Shown piece after piece: positions 1-11,200 of a stretch of DNA of 64,000 nt. The DNA is from Atopsyche davidsoni (taxonomy: Eukaryota; Arthropoda; Insecta; Trichoptera; Hydrobiosidae). Position 1 is the first letter of the stretch. Each line of letters opens with the position of its first letter. The stretch is from NCBI GenBank assembly GCA_022113835.1, contig JAILWY010000003.1, positions 14,031,055 to 14,095,054 on the forward strand. The letters run 5' to 3'. The translations under genes were made by a program, and so were the position numbers. The notes under the pieces are model-generated. The model made no database searches. It was not told where the DNA came from and worked only from the letters and a program-made list of their open reading frames with translations.

Positions 1-310
1 CGACAAGACAAGAAGAGCAAACTGCCTAGGTGGATTCAAGAACACCTGAAGGATTCTCTATGCAATCTTAGCACTGAAGAAGCTGTCCAGGTCCGCATGC
101 AATTTTTTCTGAAGATTAGTGGTTTATTTTAATATTTGTTCACAATCAGTAATTTTCTCTTTGATTTGCAAGATCTGTAAGCGTTGGTTGAGACAGATGG
201 CCCAGCCGTTCACCCAGGAAGACCAGTTGGGAGTGTCTCTCTTGACTCTGCAACAGTTGCAGTCTGAAGAGCAGCAGAGCAAAATAGAGAAGCAAGCCTT
301 GCAGAAGTAA
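1..310 (+). CDS. Xpd: XPD/ERCC2 TFIIH helicase, C-terminal two exons (partial)
   Basis: Last two coding exons of the XPD (ERCC2) 5'-3' DNA helicase, the TFIIH subunit that opens DNA in nucleotide excision repair and transcription. Exon 1-90 reads in frame 1 and contains [13 protein letters not shown] donor follows at 91, and the next exon runs from 173 (after an AG) to the TAA at 308-310, containing [19 protein letters not shown]. Both segments match the conserved XPD C-terminus in order and the junction is phase 0. Only about 75 residues are present; the helicase motifs lie left of the window. The donor (GTCCGC) is a weak match to consensus but gives the expected protein. An AATAAA at 363-368 could be the poly(A) signal. 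Family identity is confident; the exact splice site is inferred. Confidence 0.9.
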
Positions 311-1915
311 TCGCTATTTGTCGTATTCTTGCAACTTACTGGACATATCAATACAGAATTACAATAAATATCAAACTGAGTCTCCATCATGGCTTTATGT
401 CTACCCAAGCTATCTATCATCATCATCATTTCCTTTCTTCCTTTTCGGGTATGCTGTATCTAGGAATGCATTTCTATACCAGTTTGTAGTGATAAGAATG
501 GGATCGAAGGTTATTTTCTTCAGAGATGCCAGCTAGCCAGCCAGGATGGATCAATGATAATAGATAATAAAAAAAAAGTTGTACTAGTAACTATAAGTAA
601 AAATATAATAATATAGTATGTTAAATTGAAATACATAAGTAATAACTCACATTAGGGTTATTGAAATACGATCATCTTGTCATATTTCAATAAGCAAATA
701 AGAAGTCTTGTTATTCGGTGGAAAAGTGAATTAAAAAAACAGGCGAATGATAGGTAGTCGACTAATTCTCAGCATTTGAGTATAGTTTAAAGTTAAATAG
801 TATTTTAAATGCAGTTACACATATGAATCAGAAACCTAAACTCACCTTCAATTTTCACGCTTCATCAGACATCTAGTATGTACTCGATATGAATGACAGT
901 TTTTTTGCTGAAATTTTATAAATTAGTTCTTTTGCATATAATATACACGAGCTTCATAGAAAACAATAGCTTTTAAAACATGAAATGAATAATTTAAATA
1001 AATATTAAAATAGCCCTTTTGTAACTTTTGATGAGAAAATTAAAATTTTAAATGTAAATTTAAAATAAAAAAAAAAACAAACAAAAAAATGAAAAAAATT
1101 TACACATTACTAGAGTAATTAAAAGAAGTACTGTATTCAAATTATGTTAAAAAAAACTAGTTGAGTATTTTGTAACAAAAGACACAAGGAATGTTTGAGG
1201 CTACACTTGGAAATGGAAAACTGAAACATTTCAATGTCAACTTCACAGTAAAAAAAAAAGGTTTCACACATTATACTTTATGTTCTGTAGGTAGGTAATG
1301 CATTATAGAAAATGAATTATTTTATGCTAGTGGTTCATTTTTATGTATTTTGTTTTTAATGATCAAATATTTTAAACATATTCCGCACTCATTTTTCACC
1401 AAAGGTTGAGGAAAAGTGAACATGGGAGTTTAAGTACTTGTTTCTGATATTATATGTCACAAATTTCACTAATAAGCTCTGGTCACTTTTTGATATAGTA
1501 GGTGACTAGAATCACAATTAGCGCTAATAATCTTTCTGTCAGTTTGTCTGTTTTTGAATGGGCCTTCCGTTATTGCTTCGCTTCTTCCCAAGTTGATCTA
1601 GCAATGAGAGCAGAGCCTCCCCACTTGCCCCGCACATTTCCTGGCCGTCCTTGGCAGACGACACGCGTCGATTTTCATTTAGTCCGTTAAGGAGATGCCT
1701 GTAACAGAGTGGAATATTAGGTTGAAATGGTAGATGTTAACATGAACCCTGTCGTCACCCACAAATGGGTGACTGAGTATAGATTGTTATAAACTGGGCT
1801 CTTCTCCGAGTACATTTTGTTATTAACATTTAAGTAAAGCATGGGTAATATTCGGTACAGTGATCATTCTTTTTCTATATATATATATATATATATATTT
1901 TATTAAATATATATA
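311..1915. other. AT-rich intergenic DNA, no gene recognised
   Basis: About 1.6 kb between the XPD stop and the first mariner. It is AT-rich with A/T runs and a (TA)n tract near 1880-1915. Short ORFs on both strands carry no recognisable motif. A more GC-rich patch around 1500-1700 is not typical of its surroundings, but I cannot identify it. Confidence 0.6.
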
Positions 1916-3186
1916 TTAGCTGTACAAATAAGTTTTCAAGGATTATTTTTCAAGTTTGACGATTTATTGTGAAAAAATTGTTACAAGTTCATTTTTCAAA
2001 GTATTGTCCATCGCTAGCCACTACTTTTCCCCATCTTTCTGGCAATTTTCGGATACCATCTCGAAAAAACGATGTGTCTTTTGATGCAATCCATGAATCG
2101 ATCTAATTTTGGACTTCTTCAAATAGGCGGAAGTACTGACCCTTAAGAGCCTGCACCATCGACAAAAACAAATGGTAGTCGGAAGAAGCAATATCTGGGC
2201 TATATAGCGGGTGGGGTATAACTTCCTATTTCAGCGTTTCAAGGTATGTTTTGACATGTGGCCGAGTGTTGTCATGTTGCAAAATTACCTTGTCGTCTCT
2301 CTCCTCGTATTGTGGCTGTTTTTCCTGCAGTGCTCGGCTCAAACGCATCAATTGAGTTTGATAAAGTTACCCTATGATGGTTTTACTTGGTGGTAGCAGG
2401 TAATAGTACACCATGCCCAATTTGTCTCACCAAATACAGAGCATGACCTTTCCACCATGAATATTCAGCTAGGCATCGATTTTTGCGTATGGCCAGGCAT
2501 TCCCTATGATTTTTTGCGCTTGGAGTTATCGTATTGAACCTATTGTTCGTCACCAGTCACAATACGATGCAAAAACCCTTTCTTTTTTGCCATTGGAGCA
2601 GCTGTTCACTAATAAAAAAACGGCGTTCGACGTCTCTCGTCTTCAATTTATACGGTATCCAATATCCTATCTTTTGGACCATTCCGATGGATTTTAAGCA
2701 AATGGATATGGCTTGTTGAGTCACTCCCAATGTTTTTGCGAGTTCTTCTTGCGTTTGGCAAGAGTTTTTATCCAATATAGCCTCCAATTCGGCATCCTCA
2801 AACTTTTCTAGCCGCCCTTCGCGCTCTTTGTCATTGGTATTAAATCACCACCTCTAAAACTTTTATACCAAAATTTACACATGGAAATCGATGAAGCATG
2901 TTCCCCGTAAGCTTCTTGCAGCATTCGATGGCCTTCAGCTGCACTTTTCATCAAATGGAAGCAGAAAAGTAAGCTTTCCCGCAAATTGTGTTTTGTTGGC
3001 ACAAAAGTTGATATATTCGGAGCACACAAAATCTAAGTTCTTTCCACTTCAGCGAAATGACACATAATGAAAAAGAAAGCCTAATGGTGGGGTTATAAAA
3101 TGAAGTTAGTTGCAACAATGTCCGTTTCGATTTAATACTAGTAACGTGATCTCTTGAAATCCTTAAAAACTTATTTGTACACCTAA
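1916..3186 (-). mobile_element. mariner element, copy 1, broken transposase
   Basis: A 1.27-kb mariner, the usual full length of the family. Terminal inverted repeats start TTAGCTGTACAAATAAG at 1916 and end as the complement at about 3165-3186; TA lies on both sides (1914-1915 and 3187-3188), the expected target duplication. The transposase reads on the minus strand: the N-terminal helix-turn-helix part lies at 2808-3029 (YGEHASS, then WYKSF) and the next part at 2557-2787 (QEELAKTLGVTQQAIS). These are in different frames, and the C-terminal part further left is also disrupted, so the gene is dead. The sister copy at 10790-12042 is in the opposite orientation. Confidence 0.9.
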
Positions 3187-3261
3187 TATTTATATATAAA
3201 TTAGCTTATCTCTTTTAATTCAATTTTACGTATTATTAGGCCTTCTATGTTATGTATTCTA

Positions 3262-3362
3262 TTTATATATATTTATATACTATATGTATATATATATATA
3301 TATAGTATATGTATATATATATATATATACATATACTATATATATATATATATATATATATA

Positions 3363-3404
<42 letters not shown>

Positions 3405-3412
3405 ACTATAAT
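3262..3412. repeat. (TA)n microsatellite with TATG interruptions
   Basis: About 150 bp of nearly pure TA with periodic ATATGTATATA and AGTATA interruptions. It gives spurious Tyr/Ile ORFs on both strands. No gene is seen from 3187 to 3790. Confidence 0.95.
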
Positions 3413-3791
3413 AATAGCCATTGTGTGTGTGTATGTTTCATTTTTTGGTTCTCTATAGAATATCTTAAAAGATACAACGCTGATTTTTTGCATGTAAGTT
3501 TAGTAAATTTTTCCGCAGCTATGTGCCGAATTTCAAGACGATAAGATAATATTTTTATTCACAAACTAATTTAATAAAACTATAAAATATGCTTTAGCGA
3601 GTTTCAATATGTATGAATTATAGGATTTTGTTGTTCACCGCGAGAATTTCAAATTTAGAACTTTTACAAAAAAACAAATTTTGATGCTTCTAAGAAAATT
3701 TTCAGTTTATGTCAGTTTGACACAAGTACCATCTTTATTTTTTCATCGAAATTGCATCAGAAATTATTAATCACATCATTAATAACTCAAA

Positions 3792-4928
3792 ATGCCTTCT
3801 AAAAAAATAACACCGTCTACGCACAGCAAACGTAATTCAAAAAGAATTGCACAATTGAACGTGATAAAGACTCCATCAAATAAAGACCGGTGCAGTAAAA
3901 GTGATAGGTTGTTTGTGACACGAAATGTGACAGATTTGTCAAGCAATGAATTGGAAGGAAAACGCGAGTAGCGTCTTCTTAAAATTCGAGTATGTGCATC
4001 GACCTCAAGACAAAAAGAAACTGACGCACAGCGAACGCTGCGTTTGTCTTTGATGAGAGTGCGTGCATCGATAACGAGACAAAAAGAAACAGATACACAG
4101 CGAGCGCAGCGTATGTCCTCAAAGTGAGTGTGTGTATCCACATCAAGACAAACAGAAACAGAAGAAACAATAAGACAACTCACACAGGAGCGTTTGATAG
4201 CGCTCGCTGTCCCAGAAAAGATTACTGCACACAATTGTGGATTAATGAATGTGACCCGTCGATTCTGCAATACTTTAAATTTTCAAGCAGAAAAACCATC
4301 AGATGGAAAGTTCAACGATTGCTGTCACAAAGGTAAAGTGAAACTACCAGCAAGACCTATTTTCCTAGTATATTTAAAGGATATTATGTCAAATCCAGAA
4401 AATATTTATAATGGAAATTTCAAAAGAAAAATAAGATCATACAATAACAGTATATCTTTTGCATCAATGGGAGCTAAATTAGCAGGTCCAGTAGCAGGAT
4501 CAGGGCCATTCTGCTTCAAAGTTCAAGGCCAAATATATCACAGAACTTTGCACCTTCATCCAACTGATGGTAGTACGAGAAAATATACTCAACTGTACGT
4601 TCTCGATCCAGCACAGGCAGTAGTAGAAAGAATGAGCTTGGCAGAGAGCATTGATTGCAATCCGGTTGTAATGAGGGAGCTAGCAAAAATCATGCAGTCC
4701 AATCCGTTTGCAGCGGCATTCAAAACAATGAGTGAAGTAGAGCAGGCACAAATAAAGCATGCTCAGCAGAATCAGCTACCTATGCCAAAAGTAAGCATGG
4801 TCATACGGAGAGACCGTCACTCGGACAATCGACGCTATAATTTGCCGACGTCTAACGAAGTTGCTATGATCTTTCAAAATGACGAAGGGGAGCCACCTTT
4901 TGTTCGCGATATAAGAATATATCCATGA
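3792..4928 (+). pseudogene. Helitron replicase-helicase, N-terminal part with two in-frame stops
   Basis: Reading from ATG 3792, one frame runs to TGA after 4925 with only two stops, TAG at 3969 and TGA at 4125. The first part is made of repeated basic segments of the form S-R-Q-x-E-T-x-x-Q-R, common at the N-terminus of Helitron proteins. From about 4420 the text SFASMGAKL, then CFKVQGQIYHRTLHLHP, then YVLDPAQAVVERM is the Helitron-like N-terminal domain that precedes the rolling-circle Rep and helicase domains. Neither the HUH Rep motif nor the PIF1-like helicase is present, so this is a 5' fragment. Intact Helitrons transpose by a rolling-circle or peel-and-paste mechanism. It lies downstream of YTHDC2 exon 9 on the opposite strand, possibly inside that gene's last intron. 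Confidence 0.85.
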
Positions 4929-5001
4929 AATAGTGAACATCCTTTCATTAACATTAATATTCTAAGCCCAAATTTGGATCCTATGACGTATCCAATTCTC
5001 A

Positions 5002-5075
5002 GCTTCAAAGTTCAGGGCCAAATATATCACAGAACTTCACACCTTCATCCAACTGATAGTACAAAACGAAAGTTT
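5002..5075 (+). repeat. duplicated Helitron fragment
   Basis: About 75 bp here repeat 4518-4590 of the Helitron (CTTCAAAGTTCAGGGCCAAA, then TTCATCCAACTGAT) with small changes. It is a second, truncated copy only about 480 bp downstream. Confidence 0.8.
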
Positions 5076-5209
5076 ACGAAAGATTCATCTTATTGTCAGC
5101 CAAACATATGTTCAAACACTATTACATCGTTCATCGAATTTGTCATTCTGTGACGGGATACATTTCTAGTATAAGTAAGCAAATTTTAAGTGGCATTATT
5201 ATGTGGTAC

Positions 5210-8200
5210 CTGGTGGCGTGGTGTGCGAGAGGCTGAGAGCTGATCCATCTTATGGATCTAGACAAGTCGCTTTCGCAAGGTTCATTTAGAAATTCAGCAC
5301 ATCCCAAGAACTTGGAAATAGCACCTGCAATCGAAAAAAACAGGAAAACCCTACACCCCGACTGAAAATAGAAAAGTGAGTATTATTTTCTACAATTACA
5401 AAGTTACAATAATACAAAGTTCCTACACAAGCAAATAAACAACAAGTAGTAGCTGAGCAGTCTCACCGATATGTTAATATTACAGATTATTATTAGTATT
5501 ATTTATTCGTCTATTGAAATATAATAATCTGAACTAACTATCTAACAATAATATTTTGTGAATGTTTATTGGGATTACTTCAAAGTAATATAATCCAGTT
5601 TTGGAATGGAAGCTAACATAAGTGGATCCGACATATATGGTGTTCTATGCAAGAGGCAAGCTCACCTGGCTGATTCTGGTTAGTTTTTTTTCAGTGCCTG
5701 TAATAAAATTCCATTTTCCAATATGCTGGGAAGTTTCAATAGCTTTTGGATTGTTGGCCTTTATGATGAAATAACGGGCATCAGCTACAGTCGTGGCGGT
5801 TATCTCTCCAGGAGAGCTTCCAGTAGGGGGAGGGCTTCTGATGAGGGGAGGGCTTTTTGCAGCTCGCGGACTGTTGCGGTCAGCAAGGGCAGGACGAGGT
5901 CGCTGACCTACACCGGCGGGTTGCGCCAGGCCCGCTCGGCGTTCCTCGGCTACTAGAACATGAGCCACCGTAGCTACAATTCTGTCCTCCGCCTGGCCAG
6001 TTACTTTTGTTGGGTGCAGCATCCTTCTGATCATCATGGCAGCAAACTTCTGACGCAGAGAATAGACAGCTAGTGCATCACGGTCGTCAGCAGCGAAGGC
6101 GACCCAATCGTCTAAGGCGAGACAACTGCCACGGGCGGCGGAGTCACCGAAACGATCATCTTCTTCACTGTCTTCATCCTCGGAGAGGCCAGGTGCACCA
6201 GAGCGGAGAGCTGAAGGACCGAGACGAAGAGGCCCACCGAAGAGTGCCACAGCCAGTGCCGTTACCGAGGTGGCGCAGCGCACAAAGCAGAAACGACCCA
6301 CTCGAGAGATCTCTTCGTATACCAGCCAATCTGTGGGAAGTGCCTCAACAGAGCGGCGTGTACCAGCACGGCCTCCGCCAGGAGAATGTAGCGTAGAGCT
6401 TGGATGAAAGCCGAGGCGGACTTCCTTGCTGGTACGCAGCGCAGCATCTTCGCGATCTACACGCGCTACAGATGGATATAGGCCACTTGTGAGAGCAGCT
6501 TTTACTACTGCCCACTTATCGGAGTTGAGGTTGCAGTCTTTCATGTCGCCAGGTCCCCGGGCCTTGACAAGCCCCGCAGCTCGTAACTGAGCGAGCAGTT
6601 GCGAGCGTAGACCTACGATCATCTCCATAGTGGCGCCAGAGATTGAATTTCTTTGGCAGAACGTGCGGTCAGAGTCAGAAGCACGGGCTTGTTGCCACGC
6701 TTGAAAGGCTCTTAGCAAAGCCATATGGTCAGAGAAAGAATCTGCGGCAAAAGACCGGCGTGCCTGGCTACCGCGTTTACGAGCTTCGGGGTCAGCACCG
6801 ATTTGGAAGGGTTCCTTGTGGGCCAATGCACATACGACAGTGAGCACGGGGTCCAGACACTTTAAAGCGCAAGCATAAAGTAGCATTTTACCTAGCTTAG
6901 GTTCCACCGTGAGATCCAGAAGGTGCTGTCCAATCTCAGTGAGGTCTTCCACGGGAGTGAGGGCACCGATAGTTTTGAGCAGGCCGACGGCATTGCGCAC
7001 GGCCAGAAAAGAAGGCGGTTCGAGAGCTTTGCCGAGGAAATCAGCAATGGGCGTGTTACCGGGCGCGAGGTGCTTAGTGTTGAGGCACAGGTCGTGCAAT
7101 GGCACGCGTAAAATTTCAGGTACAGAGACAGGGGGAAGAGCCTCGTAGCGGCGTCGCGAACAAAGCAGATAACAACTGCCCGGTCGAGATCGGCCCGCTC
7201 GCCCAGCTCGTTGCGCCGAGCAGGCTTTGGAAATCCACACCACTTGCAGTGAGCAAACGCCACCTTGAGATTCAAAATACATCTCCTTGGCTTTGCCTGA
7301 ATCCACTACGTAAGCTACATCATCCACAGTGATGGAGGTCTCCGCTATATTAGTAGAGACAATGATTTTGCGTACTCCCGGTGACCGTTGGAATACTCTC
7401 TTCTGGTCGGCCGTGTTCATGTTACTGTGGAGCGTGAAAAGGCGATATTCGGCATGTGCTATTTCTTCGCAGGCCTGTATGAGACTGCGGAGGGTTACTA
7501 TATCGTCATAGCCAGGCAGGAAGACCAAGATCCCACCCTCCGGTTGCGTGAGGTGAATGTGCCGTATAAGGGCCAACAATAAGCAGTGGTCTACTGCATC
7601 CTCATCTACAGATTGTAGATACACTTCCAGATGTGGGTTCGGCAAGGGTGCAAGCGTGCTGACTTGAGTCGTCTCCGTTGCACTTGATACACTTCGGAAG
7701 TTGGAGGTTAAGAGAAAGTCAGCACAATCACGGCGGTCACTCAGTTGGGCATAGTCAGCGGCCGTTCTGCCTACTGCATCCATTATTGTCGTATCACCGC
7801 CTGAAAGAATAAGAGAAGAAGTATGAGGAGGGCTAGGAGTATTACTCCGTATATAATCTAGTGCCATGTCAGAATGCTTATACAGGTGCATTCTTATGGA
7901 GCGGACCTATGTAACCTGTGTAGCCAATGAAAGTAACAGGAAAAGCGAGCATTACCCATGTGGATGATCTGGCGAACGGTGTCAGTGAGGCCATGGTGGG
8001 CAGCAGCCATGAGGCCGGTGAGTCCTATTCTGGAGTGGCGAGAGTTTACAGGTACACCTTCAGACACATACATGTATAAGATCTGTGCAAACGAGTCCTG
8101 CAAAGGTCACAAAGTAAGTCACATAACAATTTACAATGTATTTTTTTTTTCAGTAATTTGTTAACATTAATTCAAATCTGGATAATAGAATTTCAGAATG

Positions 8201-11200
8201 TTGTAAACTTCACTTACGAGACTTCCATCATTAAGACAATCACTTAAGAATTCATCAATATCTGCTTGAATTTCTGGATCAACAACTCCTTTTTTTACAG
8301 ATTCTTCATGAATAATACTTTCCGTAATGGGGATAAAATTTTTATCTCGATCTGAAAATTGTAAAAAAAATAAACAATGGAAATCTTAAAATACAGGATT
8401 ACGTTTAAGAGTCTCAGCACAGTTCGGCTTTCCTGTACTCACTGATATCGGTCAAGGTCGATTGCGTCGGATGCTTCTCTATCTGCTTGAGTTTGAAGGC
8501 TTTAAGTGCGCTTTTCATTTCCTCCGATTGATAATTTGTCATTTCCAATACATCTTCCAAGTAAAACTTTTTCACGTCAAATAGCCTTCCGGGTATTGAA
8601 AGGATTGGGCAGCCATTAAAATATCTACAAATCGAGAGCATCACATACAAATTAGAATATCAACACATAAATAATGCACAATTACACTGTACATTATATT
8701 GATTTTGTAGCAACATTTAACAGAGGGAGCAACACTAACAACCTAGTCGGTTTAATTAGCTCAAATTCCCTCACATTGCACGATTAGTTGCTAACGAAAT
8801 TATGTACAATTTGTAAAACAAAAAGTTTTATTTGCCTTTCCAGCATGATTTCGGATATTTTTCAATTTATGTAGGTCAGTGTATATTCTAATATTTTATC
8901 TATTATTTCTTTATAAAAATATTTTTAATATAATAGAGAACACGGCGGAGAGGTAAAAAATAAAATCACTACATATTGCATTATTTTATTATCATGCAGG
9001 TATCAATGGTATTATTATGGATAAATTATCCATAGTAATAATGTTAATATAAAAGTTTGAGCACACGAAAGTGAAAGTTTTTAATATACTTTTTGTTTAA
9101 GGATCTCATTGCATTGTTGTTATTAATTAATATTCACAAAGTACAATACTATGAGCAAAACTTTCCTCTAAAATGTTGAGCGTAACTCCTATTTGGAACA
9201 ATAGATAACTGAAAGTGGCACAAGTAGTCGCGTGATGAAAATAATATCTTATGTGCGTTTTAAATTAGCACATATGAATTTAGGATAAATCACAACTGAA
9301 TGATAAAGATATAAATTAAAATGAGTTGATATAAGAAAATTGATGGAGGAAACTGCCTTATTGTAATTAATGTTTGATAACTTTTGTAAATGTTTTACAA
9401 AAATAAAAGAATTCATAATTTAATGGGAACACAAAAAAATTCCGATTTCATGAAATTGAAATAATTTTGTTTTATGAAGTAACTGAGATTAGGTGATAAA
9501 TACATAATTGCATTTAGCCTCTCAAGAGAATCTCAATATTGAATAATTGAATATATATATAAATATGTATGTAAACAGGATAAAGAACCTGGAAAATATT
9601 TGGGCATCAATGGTGGCTGACATCAACACTACTCGCAGATCTCGAAACTTGGCCAGAGCTTCCTTCAGAGAGATCAATAGAAAGTCTGAGAACTTGTCTC
9701 TTTCGTGCACCTCATCTACTAGCACGTGCGTGATGGACGTCAAGGCCGAGCCTCCGCCCATTAGTGTCCGCAGCAGTACTCCATTTGTGCAATATGTCAG
9801 CACTGTCCGGGGACTCACTCGAGATTCTAGTCTTATTTGATAACCGATGGAATGACCGATCTTTTCATTCCGCTCATAGGCAACCTTAAGAAAAGAATAA
9901 AAAGATAATTTTACAGTTGAAAATAGGGGGGTGGAAGTGTTGACAAAGCAGCGGCGGAAGGATGCTCACCCTCTCGGCTACGGCTACGGCGGAGATCCTA
10001 CGCGGCTGCGTGCACACGATGCGGCATGCTGTGCCCTCTAACTGGCACTGCTCTAAGATGTATTGGGGAATCTGAGTCGTCTTTCCAGACCCCGTTTCGC
10101 CCACTATGACCACCGCCTGTGATTTCCCAGAAAGTTAGTGACTAATTAGTATTTGTCTCGTAAGAACTTGAAGAATTATTACTGTACACATCATCATCAT
10201 CATCATCAGTGAAAAGCACAGTACCTGATGGTCCCGGATGGTGGAGACGATACGGTGACGGTGGGCATAGACAGGCAAGTCTCGCTTGAAAGCCGCCAAG
10301 TCAGGGTGGAGGATGGCAGCCGGAGGGATTTGTGGAGCTCCACTGTTGAGGAAGCCCGCCGACTTGTGGGCGGGGGCTCTCTCTCGCTCTGCACAACCGT
10401 TGAGCTCGTCCTTCTCGCGCGCCGTGATCGGGTGCGCTTCCAGCATATCGGCAATGAGTTGTCGAGAATGTGGCTGCAACGAGAGGCGCGCATCACTCTG
10501 TACCAGAGTCGATCCTTCACGCTTGTATACTGTGATAAAGCGGTGCACGCCTACAAAAATAAAAAAAACATGCCTCATTCAGGATTAATATCAATAGAAT
10601 TTTTCAGGAAATAATAACACTTGATAATAAAATTAATAAACTTATATTTACGCAGTGTACATACCAATTTTAGTAATATATTTTAAAAATAAATTGATTT
10701 TAAAGATCAAATTGTGATCGTACTATATTATTTGTTTATTTACATAAATCGAAAATTTAAGTAATGATAACTTTTAAAACAAAATTGTATTAGCTGTACA
10801 AATAAGTTTTCAAGTATTTTCAAGAGATGACGTTACTGGTATTAAATCGAAATGGACATTGTTGCAACTTACATCATTTTATAACTCCATCATTAGGCTT
10901 TCTTTTTCATTATGTGTCAAGTGGAAACAACTTAGATTTTGTGTGCTCCGAATATGTCAACTTTTGTGCCAACAAAACACAATTTGCGGGAAAGCTTACT
11001 TTTCTGCTTCCATTTGATGAAAAGTGCAGCTGAAGGCCATTGAATGCTGCAAGAAGCTTACGGGGAACATGCTTCATCGATTTCCATGTGTAAATTTTGG
11101 TATAAAAGTTTTAGAGGTGGTGATTTAATACCAATGACAAAGAGCGCGAAGGGCGGCCAGAAAAGTTTGAGGATGCCGAATTGGAGGCTATATTAGATAA

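Noticed and set aside
1500..1690. 62-codon ORF and GC-rich patch as the missing YTH exon
   Set aside because: The complement gives only a weak, stop-broken resemblance to a YTH segment.
3263..3544. Tyr/Ile-rich ORFs on both strands
   Set aside because: Translation of a TA microsatellite.
3779..4270. 163-codon minus-strand ORF
   Set aside because: Antisense of the repeated basic segments of the Helitron gene.
5145..5210. Read-through of YTHDC2 exon 9 to a stop near 5145 as the true C-terminus
   Set aside because: The reading past the donor (HIIMPLKICL...) lacks the conserved end of the YTH domain and the CAG|GTACCA donor is plausible; left open rather than adopted.
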